Shown here in pieces: positions 1 through 7,200 of a DNA stretch of 7,234 nt (position 1 is the stretch's first letter; each line of letters opens with the position of its first letter). The stretch comes from Bacillota bacterium (GTDB taxonomy: Bacteria > Bacillota > Limnochordia > JAAZLZ01). The stretch covers positions 1 through 7,234 of the forward strand of contig JAAZLZ010000356.1 in NCBI GenBank assembly GCA_012799075.1, in the 5' to 3' direction. The notes below the pieces were generated by a model. It saw only the letters and a program-made list of their open reading frames with translations. It did no database searches and was not told the DNA's origin. The position numbers were made by a program, and so were the translations under genes.

Positions 1-95
1 AGCTGCACGTCCCGACGGGCAATGGTGCCGTCGAAATCGACAAAGACGGCAACTCTGTTATCGTTTGAGGGCAACTTGTTCCCGCTCCCAGTCAT
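1..95 (-). CDS. HAD-family phosphatase, N-terminal fragment (3' end outside the window)
   Basis: Only the first 31 or so codons are inside the window. Read on the minus strand they contain VAVFVDFDGTIARRDVQ, the HAD motif I signature (hhhDxDGT). There the first Asp is the nucleophile that forms the phospho-aspartate and the second acts as acid/base. HAD-IB phosphatases of the MtnX/phosphoserine phosphatase-like type carry a very similar FxDFDGTIxxxDV start, so a small-molecule phosphatase is likely; the substrate cannot be told from this fragment. An ATG at 95-93 gives a product starting MTGSGNK. A TTG at 74-72 preceded by GGGAG at 89-85 (10 nt away) is an alternative start, and the ATG has no clear Shine-Dalgarno. 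Either start overlaps the end of the upstream small gene (stop at 60-58), which suggests co-transcription and coupled translation. Confidence 0.72.
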   Translation of the reverse strand, partial: MTGSGNKLPSNDNRVAVFVDFDGTIARRDVQ

Positions 96-228
96 ACTTG
101 AAAGGCAACCAGCGGTTGGCTCGCCGACAGAGTACTCCCTGGTTCCAAAGGCCCCAGTAGCTTTGGCAGTGGATGCACTTAGCCGGCCGTACCGTTTGTC
201 CATTAAGAGGGCATTTAAATGAATCCAA
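58..228 (-). CDS. small four-cysteine protein, putative zinc-binding (56 aa), TTG start
   Basis: I do not recognise this 56-residue product. It starts at a TTG (228-226) placed 7 nt after GGGGAG (241-236). An in-frame TGA at 246-244 rules out a longer form, and no ATG or GTG is available in this frame. It has four cysteines, C6, C18, C21 and C34, in the pattern C-x11-C-x2-C-x12-C; the CIHC pair resembles half of a zinc knuckle, so metal binding is a reasonable guess. The middle is rich in Trp/Tyr and the C-terminus is basic (KYDWEREQVALKR). The gene sits between the flagellar operon and a HAD phosphatase gene and overlaps the start of the latter. The strong ribosome-binding site, Cys spacing and overlap argue for a real gene. 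Short length and the rare start leave room for a chance ORF. Confidence 0.5.
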   Translation of the reverse strand: MDSFKCPLNGQTVRPAKCIHCQSYWGLWNQGVLCRRANRWLPFKYDWEREQVALKR

Positions 229-235
229 TATCCTT

Positions 236-256
236 CTCCCCTTTCACCCCGGGGAG
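236..256 (-). promoter_or_regulatory. stem-loop overlapping the ribosome-binding site of the small Cys protein
   Basis: On the minus strand CTCCCC (256-251) is exactly complementary to GGGGAG (241-236) across a 9-nt loop. The 3' arm is the Shine-Dalgarno of the TTG-start gene at 228. If it forms in RNA, the 6-bp GC-rich stem would hide the ribosome-binding site. The pairing is seen in the sequence; a regulatory role is inference. Confidence 0.35.
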
Positions 257-262
257 ATTATA
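257..262 (-). promoter_or_regulatory. candidate sigma-A -10 box (TATAAT)
   Basis: An exact TATAAT lies at 262-257 on the minus strand, immediately preceded by TG and about 29 nt before the TTG start of the small Cys protein. No good -35 is present at 16-18 nt spacing (ATACTT is the best at 17), so activity would rest on the -10 box alone. The 229-317 interval otherwise shows no gene and no convincing terminator for the flagellar operon. Confidence 0.35.
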
Positions 263-317
263 CAGGATGATTGTTACGAAAGTATGAAGTTTTGCTCCGA
301 CCCCGTGAAAAATTTAA

Positions 318-791
318 CTAACTCTTGCGATCGATGAACCTGGCCTCCTCGACATACTCCCCGGTATAAGCGGAAGTTGCAGCTTGGCCCCTCCTCAGCT
401 GCAGGAGATCCTTTTTGACCTGGGCGAGTCTCCTTTGGCACCGGGCCTGGTTCTCTTCTTCCAGGCGCTGGATGTCCCCAAGGAGGGAGGCCAGTTTCTC
501 AAGGAGGTCCTCTAGCTCTTTCACATCCCCAAAGGTCTCCTTTAGATCCCTTAAGGTGATCTCACCTAGGCCCAATAGATCTCCTAAGGCCTTCTTCCCA
601 TCGTCCACGTGGGCCGACAGGACATCGAGCTTTTCCATGATGTCTTGGGTCTCTTTAATAAGTTCACCCAGCCCGTCTGGATCTGCTTCTTGCCGGGCCT
701 GGGTGAGTCTAAAAAGCTGTCCATATAATTCATACTGCCCCCGGTAGCCAACTAGGATCTGCCGCAAAAGCTCCCTAGCTTGGGACAACAT
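318..791 (-). CDS. FliT/FlgN-like flagellar export chaperone (157 aa)
   Basis: The product is a small, highly charged, almost entirely helical protein with long coiled-coil stretches (for example KELEDLLEKLASLLGDIQRL). It ends in a short AY...FIDRKS tail that recalls the C-terminus of FlgN-family chaperones. Proteins of this type in the fliD-fliS position are normally cytoplasmic chaperones: FliT binds FliD, while FlgN binds the hook-filament junction proteins FlgK and FlgL. Sequence similarity in these families is low, so the call rests on size, coiled coil, tail and position, and I do not assign a symbol. I chose the ATG at 791-789 because GGAGG lies 5 nt upstream. A longer reading from 818 lacks a better site and overlaps fliS more. 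With this start the gene overlaps the end of fliS by 17 nt, implying translational coupling. It is the last flagellar gene of the operon. Confidence 0.7.
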   Translation of the reverse strand: MLSQARELLRQILVGYRGQYELYGQLFRLTQARQEADPDGLGELIKETQDIMEKLDVLSAHVDDGKKALGDLLGLGEITLRDLKETFGDVKELEDLLEKLASLLGDIQRLEEENQARCQRRLAQVKKDLLQLRRGQAATSAYTGEYVEEARFIDRKS

Positions 792-1170
792 CCTCTCCTC
801 CCTTGGGTTTCCGGGCAATCTCCATCCAAGCCTCCCTAAGCCCTGTGAGGACCATCAGTCCTTGGTCGATCCAGGCTGGATCCTTCTTGATGTTGGCTTG
901 GACCAGGCAGTAGTCCACGTAGTCATAGAGCTTAAGCAGGCCCTCGGCGATTTCGCCCATGTCCATGTTCAAGGAGGACATTAGCTCGCTTACAATGTCC
1001 TGGGCTCGAAGCAGGTATCCGTTGGTCTTTTCCAGGTCGCCTTCCCTTAGCATCTTGGCGGCAAGCTTGGCGAACTTGATGGCTCCATCGTAGAGCATAA
1101 TCACCAAGTCCAGCTGCCCGGCTGTTTCAACCTGGGTCTTGCGATAGGCCTGGTAGGCACCGATTGCCAT
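775..1170 (-). CDS. fliS: flagellin export chaperone FliS (131 aa)
   Basis: FliS binds the C-terminal disordered region of flagellin in the cytoplasm, prevents premature polymerisation and delivers it to the flagellar type III export gate. The sequence shows the family pattern throughout: AYQAYRKTQVETAG at residues 5-18, then LVIMLYDGAIKFAKLA at about 22-37, a central helix region with SSLNMDMGEIAEGLLKLYDYV, and LVQANIKKD followed by a LREAW helix near residue 115. The length of 131 aa is normal. The ATG at 1170-1168 is preceded by AGGAGG with 8 nt spacing; an upstream in-frame extension to 1278 lies inside fliD and is not needed. Only 2 nt separate it from the fliD stop, so the Shine-Dalgarno lies within the end of fliD, a classic coupled arrangement. 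Confidence 0.96.
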   Translation of the reverse strand: MAIGAYQAYRKTQVETAGQLDLVIMLYDGAIKFAKLAAKMLREGDLEKTNGYLLRAQDIVSELMSSLNMDMGEIAEGLLKLYDYVDYCLVQANIKKDPAWIDQGLMVLTGLREAWMEIARKPKGGEDVVPS

Positions 1171-1172
1171 GA

Positions 1173-2474
1173 CTATTTCCTCCTCGGGGTGTAGAAGTTC
1201 TGCAGGGCCGTCAGCTGGGCAGTCAACCAATCCTGCTGGCTGTAGGAGTAGGAAAGAGCCGTTTCCAGCTGGGTCCACTGGCGTTCTAAGTTAGCCTGGC
1301 GAAGCTCCAGCCGCCGTTCAAAGTCATCCATCCTCCGCTCCAGGTCCCGGAGCCTGCCATCGTACACCTTCTGACGTTCCGCGAGAAATCCGTCTACTTT
1401 GGTGTATGACTTGATGAACTCCTGGGCCCTAGCTGCAGCACCATCCTTGCCTCCTAGAAGTTCGAAAGCCCCTGCCGGGTCGTCTTCCAGTGCCGCCTTG
1501 AGTTTGCTTTCATCAAGGCTCATAACTCCTTCTTTACTGATGGAAATGCCGATGCTGCCCATGAATGGATACTTGGTTTCGGCAGCCACCGGATCCATGA
1601 GGACCCGCCGCAGGCTGTTTTGCAGCCTCAGCATCATCTGGTCTCCCTGCAGCAGGGCGCCTTCGCCCATTTTCTCGTTGATGAAGCCATAGGTGCTGTT
1701 GAACTGCTGGACCATGGCCTTAACCGCCTGGATAATCTTGTCGTAGTCCTTCTTGACTTCAATGACCCCTTTGCCCGCATCAAGGAGCTGGAAGGTAACC
1801 CCTTCAACCACATCGTCGATGCTATTGCTTGACCTGGTTACTCTAAGGCCGTCAACGGTAAATAGCGCATCCAGGGGTTCTTGGAGTACGTTCTTGAAAT
1901 TCTCGCCTTCTACAAGTCCCAGGGAGGCAAGTACTCCATCATCGTCTTCGACCACAAAGGCTCCGGCAAGTCCCGTCTCCTTCGCGGTCAGGATCAGGGT
2001 GTTGTCGACGATGTTGGCTAGGACATCTCCCTCCCGCAACCGGTCGCGAATGTCAATAAGGGAGTCTTCCGCTTCGATGACGATCTCCGTCCCGTTGATG
2101 CGGATGGTCCCCGCGAGGCCCACCGGGCTGTCGACCTCGTCAAACCTTTGGGAGGCCACTCGCTGGGCCTGGGCCACCTGCTCGATTTCGATCTCGTATT
2201 TTCCATCGAGGGCCTTGCTCGAAGCAGAGGCGGTAACTATTTCCGCATTGCTCGAAGTTGCTGCCATCCGTCGGAAAAGGTCAGGAGCAAGGAGGGAGTC
2301 CAGGTTGTTTTGCAGATTCAGCAACCGGGTGTTGATGTCTCTCCAGGTGTTTTTTTCTTCCTGATATTTGGTCTTGCGCTGCTCCATGGCCACCAGGGGT
2401 CTTTGTTCGATGGCCATCAGCTTGGTAATGATGGCTTCCACATCAAGACCTGTGGCAAGTCCGCTTATCTGCAT
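1173..2474 (-). CDS. fliD: flagellar filament cap protein FliD / HAP2 (433 aa)
   Basis: FliD forms the oligomeric cap at the filament tip and promotes insertion of exported flagellin monomers. The N-terminus, MQISGLATGLDVEAIITKLM, is the FliD_N signature. Residues 122-142 (GTIRINGTE and following) resemble the flagellin-IN motif, and ALFTVDGLRVTRSSNSIDD at 203-221 is the typical end of the first half. The FliD_C domain covers roughly 245-425: LLQGDQMMLRLQNSLRRVLM at 274-293, then GSIGISISKEGVMSLDESKL at 306-325. It ends in a C-terminal coiled coil at 370-405 and SQQDWLTAQLTALQ near the end. Length is typical for Gram-positive FliD. The ATG at 2474-2472 has AAGGAG 8 nt upstream, and this Shine-Dalgarno overlaps the flaG stop codon (gap 12 nt). 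The gene is second in the operon and its stop is 2 nt from fliS. Confidence 0.97.
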   Translation of the reverse strand: MQISGLATGLDVEAIITKLMAIEQRPLVAMEQRKTKYQEEKNTWRDINTRLLNLQNNLDSLLAPDLFRRMAATSSNAEIVTASASSKALDGKYEIEIEQVAQAQRVASQRFDEVDSPVGLAGTIRINGTEIVIEAEDSLIDIRDRLREGDVLANIVDNTLILTAKETGLAGAFVVEDDDGVLASLGLVEGENFKNVLQEPLDALFTVDGLRVTRSSNSIDDVVEGVTFQLLDAGKGVIEVKKDYDKIIQAVKAMVQQFNSTYGFINEKMGEGALLQGDQMMLRLQNSLRRVLMDPVAAETKYPFMGSIGISISKEGVMSLDESKLKAALEDDPAGAFELLGGKDGAAARAQEFIKSYTKVDGFLAERQKVYDGRLRDLERRMDDFERRLELRQANLERQWTQLETALSYSYSQQDWLTAQLTALQNFYTPRRK

Positions 2475-2486
2475 AGGATCAGCTCC

Positions 2487-2825
2487 TTACACGATCTCAT
2501 CGATTAGCAGACCAAGGTAGCTGTCCATCTTGGCTACTAGTTCGACGATCTTTTCCGGGGGGATCTCCCGGATTACTTCTCCGGTTTCCATGTTGATGAC
2601 CTTGACAATGACACGGTTAGTGTCTTCGTGGATCGAAAATTCGAGCTTGCGGTCAAAGATCAGGCTTACTTTTTGGACAGCTTCGACCGCGTTGTCCAGG
2701 TCCGTTGGGTTAATCTCCTCTTGTTCTTCTAAGGGAGGCGGCGCGACATTTTTTGGGGGAGTTTCTTTGGAACAGCATATGGCCATTCGTTCGGCACTGC
2801 TTACTGGGCCGATGCCTTTCACCAT
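2487..2825 (-). CDS. flaG: FlaG family flagellar protein (112 aa)
   Basis: The C-terminal half is a clear FlaG domain: LEFSIHEDTNRVIVKVINME (about 61-80) followed by TGEVIREIPPEKIVELVAKM and a short hydrophobic tail. FlaG proteins are encoded beside fliD in many flagellated bacteria; in several species their loss alters filament length or stability, but the molecular role is not well settled. The first 50 residues are unconserved, proline- and glutamate-rich, with a Cys-Cys pair at 17-18. I chose the ATG at 2825-2823, which has GAGGTGA 5 nt upstream. A GTG three codons earlier (2834) lies inside that ribosome-binding site and has poorer spacing for its own. It is the first gene of the flaG-fliD-fliS-fliT-like operon, about 70 nt after a sigma-28-type promoter. 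Confidence 0.93.
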   Translation of the reverse strand: MVKGIGPVSSAERMAICCSKETPPKNVAPPPLEEQEEINPTDLDNAVEAVQKVSLIFDRKLEFSIHEDTNRVIVKVINMETGEVIREIPPEKIVELVAKMDSYLGLLIDEIV

Positions 2826-2900
2826 ATTGGTCACCTCACCTTTTGCAGAGGGGCAGTTATAGTAGTGGTAATCGTAGGACCGAACACGGCTCTGGTAGGG

Positions 2901-2927
2901 TTATCGGCAAAAGAAGCGTGGTTCTTG
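2901..2927 (-). promoter_or_regulatory. putative sigma-28 (sigma-D/FliA) flagellar promoter
   Basis: The minus strand carries GCCGATAA at 2908-2901, identical to the -10 consensus of the flagellar sigma factor (FliA/sigma-28; very close to sigma-D GCCGATAT). At the canonical 15-nt spacing the -35 position reads CAAG (2927-2924), only a partial match to TAAA. It faces flaG with a predicted leader near 70 nt. Late filament genes such as fliD and fliS are usually under this sigma factor, so position and sequence agree. Confidence 0.7.
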
Positions 2928-2975
2928 AATTGGAGCCCAGTCCTGGCTTGTCTGCGATGAACCGCAAAGAATTAG

Positions 2976-2993
2976 TGCCCCTCTTTTGGGGCA
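2976..2993 (-). terminator. GC-rich stem-loop between the desulfurase gene and flaG, possible terminator
   Basis: TGCCCC and GGGGCA form a perfect 6-bp stem around a 6-nt AAAAGA loop, 28 nt after the cysteine desulfurase stop codon. On the minus strand it is followed by CTAATTCTTT, which is T-rich but not a strong uridine tract. It fits a weak intrinsic terminator that closes the ATPase-desulfurase transcript before the flagellar promoter. Confidence 0.45.
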
Positions 2994-3021
2994 GCTGGCC
3001 TAAAGTCTGTCTGATTCGACA

Positions 3022-4170
3022 TTAGAAGATGAAATCACCGATGGTTTCTAGTAGACTATCAATATCAGCCTCCGATGAGAAGAAGGAGGGGCTAACCCTG
3101 ATGGTGCCATGGGGCAAGGTGCCAAAGCATTCGTGGGCCCAGGGAGCACAATGGAGCCCCGTACGGACACAAATCCCCTTGGCGTCAAGTACCATGCCTG
3201 CTTCCTGGGGAGAGACGCCAATGATTGTAAATGAGACTATTCCAATATTGCCAAAGGGCGATGTGCGCCCAATCAACCTAACCCCCGGTTGAAACAAGCG
3301 CAGCCCCTCGATTAGCATGGAGCAAAGATCGGCGGTTTTCTGGTTTATCGTCTCCGTCCCCATAGTCTCTATCCACTCAATGCCCGCCAGCATGGAGACA
3401 ATTGCAGGCACCGCGTGGGTTCCCGCCTCGAATCTTTTTGATGAGGTAGGCATGACCATATTTCTAGATTCCGTCCCTGTCCCCCCGTATACTAAGGGCA
3501 TCACCTCATCTTGCTGTCCGAGAATCACAAGGCCTCCTGAGCCTGGAATGCCGAAGAGGGCTTTGTGACTCGAAAAGGCAAGGAAATCATATTCATAGGC
3601 GCTATGGTTCGGTGTATGTAACCCCACGGTCTGGGCACCATCTACAAGGACCCGGCCCCCATATTTATGGGTTACCTCGATGATCTCTCTAAGTGGCAAT
3701 ATGTCCCCGGTGACATTGCTTGCATGGGTCACGACCACTAAACCGGGCCTGAGTCTTTGAAACCGAGCTTCCATCTCCCTTAGATCGATAAGCTCAACTG
3801 GATGGGCTGGGAGTTTTCTATACTCCACATTTCTCGTTAATCGAAGGTGCTCTGCACAGCGAGCCACTGCGTTATGCTCGTAGGGTGAGACATACAGGCC
3901 TGTATCGGGCGGCAGCTTAAGCCCCTGCATGATGGTGTTTATACCATAGGTTGCCGACGGAACGAAGGAAAGGCTTTCCTCGCCAACCCCAAGGTGCTCT
4001 GCCAGCTTAGTTCGACTTTTTTCCACTTCTGAACCAGCAGCGGCGGCAATTGCATGACTGCCACGCTCTGGATCAACTACCCAGCCAGTTAGACAACGGG
4101 CAATGGCGCCTCCAACCTCTGCCGGTTTTGGAAATGTCGTGGCTGCATTATCCAGGTACTTGACACTCAC
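3022..4170 (-). CDS. PLP-dependent cysteine desulfurase, aminotransferase class V (382 aa)
   Basis: The enzyme would remove sulfur from L-cysteine as a protein-bound persulfide, releasing alanine, in the cytoplasm. Landmarks: YLDNAATTFPKP at 5-16, SATYGIN at 72-78 and the PLP-stacking His99 in YEHN. Next come DGAQ at 177-180, where Asp177 binds the PLP nitrogen, and SSHK with Lys203 as the Schiff-base lysine. RFEAGT lies at 246-251, and RTGLHCAP at 336-343 holds the putative catalytic Cys341. The last motif is closer to the type II (SufS-like, RxGHHC) loop than to the SGSACTS loop of IscS/DndA. The ending GTIRVSPSFFSSEADID is typical of the generic class V desulfurases found in Bacillota. GTG start at 4170-4168 with GAGGGG 6 nt upstream; length is standard. 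It follows the ATPase gene after 38 nt and is probably co-transcribed, so it may supply sulfur to that module rather than to Fe-S assembly. Confidence 0.9.
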   Translation of the reverse strand: MSVKYLDNAATTFPKPAEVGGAIARCLTGWVVDPERGSHAIAAAAGSEVEKSRTKLAEHLGVGEESLSFVPSATYGINTIMQGLKLPPDTGLYVSPYEHNAVARCAEHLRLTRNVEYRKLPAHPVELIDLREMEARFQRLRPGLVVVTHASNVTGDILPLREIIEVTHKYGGRVLVDGAQTVGLHTPNHSAYEYDFLAFSSHKALFGIPGSGGLVILGQQDEVMPLVYGGTGTESRNMVMPTSSKRFEAGTHAVPAIVSMLAGIEWIETMGTETINQKTADLCSMLIEGLRLFQPGVRLIGRTSPFGNIGIVSFTIIGVSPQEAGMVLDAKGICVRTGLHCAPWAHECFGTLPHGTIRVSPSFFSSEADIDSLLETIGDFIF

Positions 4171-4208
4171 TAGAAACCCCTCGTCTCAAGAGATGTAATC
4201 GAGAGCTG

Positions 4209-7200
4209 CTATAGATACTTTCTCAAGATGTTCAAGATGATCTGTTTTCGCTCCAGTGAGGTGATCGCGTCACCGAAGTTTTCAATGGTAGACTCCAGGC
4301 TGCTTTGGAGCATCATTCCAACATCGGAGACTTCTTCACACTGCTGGAACACTACTTTCTCGTCGTCGCCAGCGGAATCAACAAACAGGAGTTCGACCTT
4401 CGCGCTTAAACGATGGTGAGTAGCGACAACCTCTTTGCTGGCAGATGCCAACTCCTGTAAGAGTGAATCAAACTGCGCCACGGTCTCATCATACCAGTCT
4501 TCCAAACGCACCCCGCTCAAGATCCTTGCCAATCCGATCGCAAACAACCGATCGTCATGTCCATTGTACTGCATCGTATAATCAAGGAATTTCATCCACT
4601 CTATGCTAGGCGTTCCTCGTTCCATCAGTACCTCAGCCGCATTACGGGCAAGGCTTACTAGTGTTTCATCTTCAGTGCCGTAATCTTGGAGAAACTCGAA
4701 GAACTTTGACTCTACATCTTCAGCAAGACGATCAGTTGCAGCTTCAAGCTCAGCCTTGGCTTTGTCTACTACCTCGATGATTTTCTGTGCATCGTGGATG
4801 TCATAACTTGTGTAACCAAGCAGATCGGGAAGCTCTTTCAGCAGAATCCGCTTTGTATTGATGCCGGCAATCTTTGCACATCTGCGAAAGATACGGGTCT
4901 CCAGTGTGACATTGTTCGTCTCCCGAGCAAACCGGGGCAACCCCATGAACCATCGAAGAATCTCGTCCCCCAATTCTTGGAACCGGTTGGCGAAGAACAC
5001 ATCCGTAGGCATAGCAAACTGAAAGACCCCTGCTATGCCGCTAGTCAAGCATTCAAATGCTTCATCCCACTCTTCCAGCTGGAGTGTATAACTGTCCGGG
5101 GAGTCCATAATCCGATCCAATAGACCGCTATCAATACGCATATCTTGACCAGAGGAATCCCTGACCGTCACGTATTCCTTGTACTTGACCAAGGGCACCA
5201 CCATCAATGCCGGGATGATGCCCTCCCGCAAACCGAAGGGCGGTCTGACTAGTGTCTGCAGCAAATCGCCAAATCGCTTCGACGCACTGCTTGCTTGTTT
5301 GAAGAAGGAATCAAATTCTGCCATCACCTGCTCACAGGATTCGCCGACTGTGAATTCCTCCCTCTCTTCGCCATACAGACCGGTCTTGATGAAAACCGTA
5401 TCAAACATGAATGCCTCTTGCGAAGATCGGAGCTTCTTTCTAACGGTCCGGGAACCCTTCAGAAGCTCATCTATCACTTGATTGCGAGCTCTTCGCGAAG
5501 TGGTCGTCGGACTTTGTTTGTTGATCAGCTCATTGTTGATTTCCGGAGCTTCTGGGTAGAGCCGATCCATCATCCTAGATGCCAGCTCGGACAGCTGCTG
5601 CCGTGTCTCAATCGCAATCTGTTTGGTTTCCAGATAGTACTCAACATTTCCCGACGGATTCGTGACTTTACCCAACTCCGAAGTTAGGGTCTCCCTGGCA
5701 TCATCGAGATACAATGTCAGGAGTTTCGCCACCCTGGGATCCTGTGATTCCCGGGGCAATACTTCGGTTAGCTCACTTAAAGCCAGGAATCGCTTGAGGG
5801 TTCTCGTCAGCGACACCGAATCTTTGGGCACAGCGAAGACTATACGGCTATCATTAGACTCCGACGCAACCTCCACCAATCGCTGGCGCTGCTGGGAATT
5901 CTCCGGAAACATGTAGCAAATGATTCCGTCCAGGCCATCTAGTTCACGCGGAAATCGACCTTGCGGGATGGCGGTGTCTAGGTTGTCAATATTGACGTAT
6001 AGTGGGGTTAGAAACCGCGTTATCTTCTCCAGGTGGTTGTATCTATGTGGAATAATGTAGTCCTGGATGCCTAGTTCTACTAGCCGGTCAAGACTATAGC
6101 CCCGGGGATCCTTTGAAGCCCACTCTTCAATCTCTTGCTCAATATCAATGTCCGCCGGCTCCACGATGCTAATTTCGTCTGTGGACTCGCTGATGTAAAC
6201 CATCTTCTTTTCCGTCAGGATCCCAATGGCCTCGTTAAAAGCAAGATTGCCCATAGCATACTTGACAAGCTGAGCTGTACAAGGGAGACTGAAGGACGAA
6301 CCGGTTATTTCAAAGGCACCGATAGTCTTCGCAAGCCGGACAGCGCGCACCGCCTCCTCTGGCAGTGACTCAACTGTATTGGTCACTCTCATCCATGTCG
6401 ACTTAAGGTCGCTGTCTTTTGAACGCCGCAAAACAGGTTCAAAATAGTCATAGATTTCCCAGGGGTAGACATATTGTACATCGTCAAGTTCTCTGTCTAG
6501 TGCCCTTGGCAGAGGACTGTTGTCCCCCCCTGTCAAAAAGGTGAACAGGGTCCTTTCGTTCTGCCCTAGCTTGGCTGAAATCCTGGGGAGCATGAAAACA
6601 GATAAGGGATGTAAGGGAAAGCACCCTTCAATGACTTTCTCCTGAATGATCTGTCTCGAAAGGTCATCGAAGACAAATTCCAGTCTGTTATGCCAAAGCT
6701 CATTCTTCTTCAGGAGATCGTGTAGGTATTCGGGTCTTTTTTTCTGCAGGACCCTGCCCATCAAATCATAGGTTTCCCACGGCTTGTTAGACACATCGAA
6801 GATCTTGAACCTGCCCTCGATCTTGCGCCACTCGTCGGCCCTGACGTCGCCAAGCTCAGCCACATACTGCCCTATGGTGCGATGGGAGACCAAGCACATG
6901 TGAAAGCGGCCCGTTTCGTCGGAGCGACTAGCTAGTTCAGCAAGGTCCTGCAATGTCTTGAGGTCTTCACCGTGTCGCAAAGATGAATCCAACAGCTTAT
7001 TGAACTCATCATACACTAGCAGAATGCCCCGATAGCCCTTTGAACCGAGCTCTCGGCACACTTCTTGATAGATGTCCGCGACGTTTCCACCGTAAAACTC
7101 AAATCTAGCCCCGGCCGTCAGCTTTGGGTATAGATCTGTAAAAAGCTCCAGCGCATCAGAGTTGAACTCCTTAAGGTCTGACAAGATGCTTTCAACAGAG

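Noticed and set aside
22..222. Open frame of 66 codons on the plus strand at the left end
   Set aside because: The opposite strand carries the HAD motif and the four-cysteine frame with good ribosome-binding sites. The plus frame has no recognisable motif.
1171..1278. Upstream extension of the fliS frame into fliD
   Set aside because: The extra 36 residues have no FliS similarity. The ATG at 1170 has an AGGAGG site and gives the conserved MAIGAYQAY start.
1753..2364. Open frame of 203 codons on the plus strand opposite fliD
   Set aside because: It lies wholly antisense to an unmistakable FliD. The translation is Ser/Arg-rich low complexity, as expected from a shadow frame, and I saw no reason to call a start.
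2856..2861. TATAAC on the minus strand as a sigma-A -10 box for flaG
   Set aside because: The -35 position at 17-nt spacing reads TTCGGT, a poor match. The upstream GCCGATAA element is a better and functionally fitting promoter.
2953..2966. Short inverted repeat TGCG/CGCA in the desulfurase-flaG gap
   Set aside because: Only four base pairs; expected by chance and not followed by a T tract.
5295..5687. Plus-strand open frame of 130 codons opposite the ATPase gene, and similar ones at 4794-5123 and 5179-5481
   Set aside because: All are antisense shadows of the continuous ATPase frame and show no family signature.
6524..6530. Run of seven G (coding strand) inside the ATPase gene, a possible slippage or phase-variation tract
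   Set aside because: The frame is intact across it and encodes TGGDN directly after a conserved block. Seven bases is short for a phase-variable tract and there is no alternative frame product of interest.
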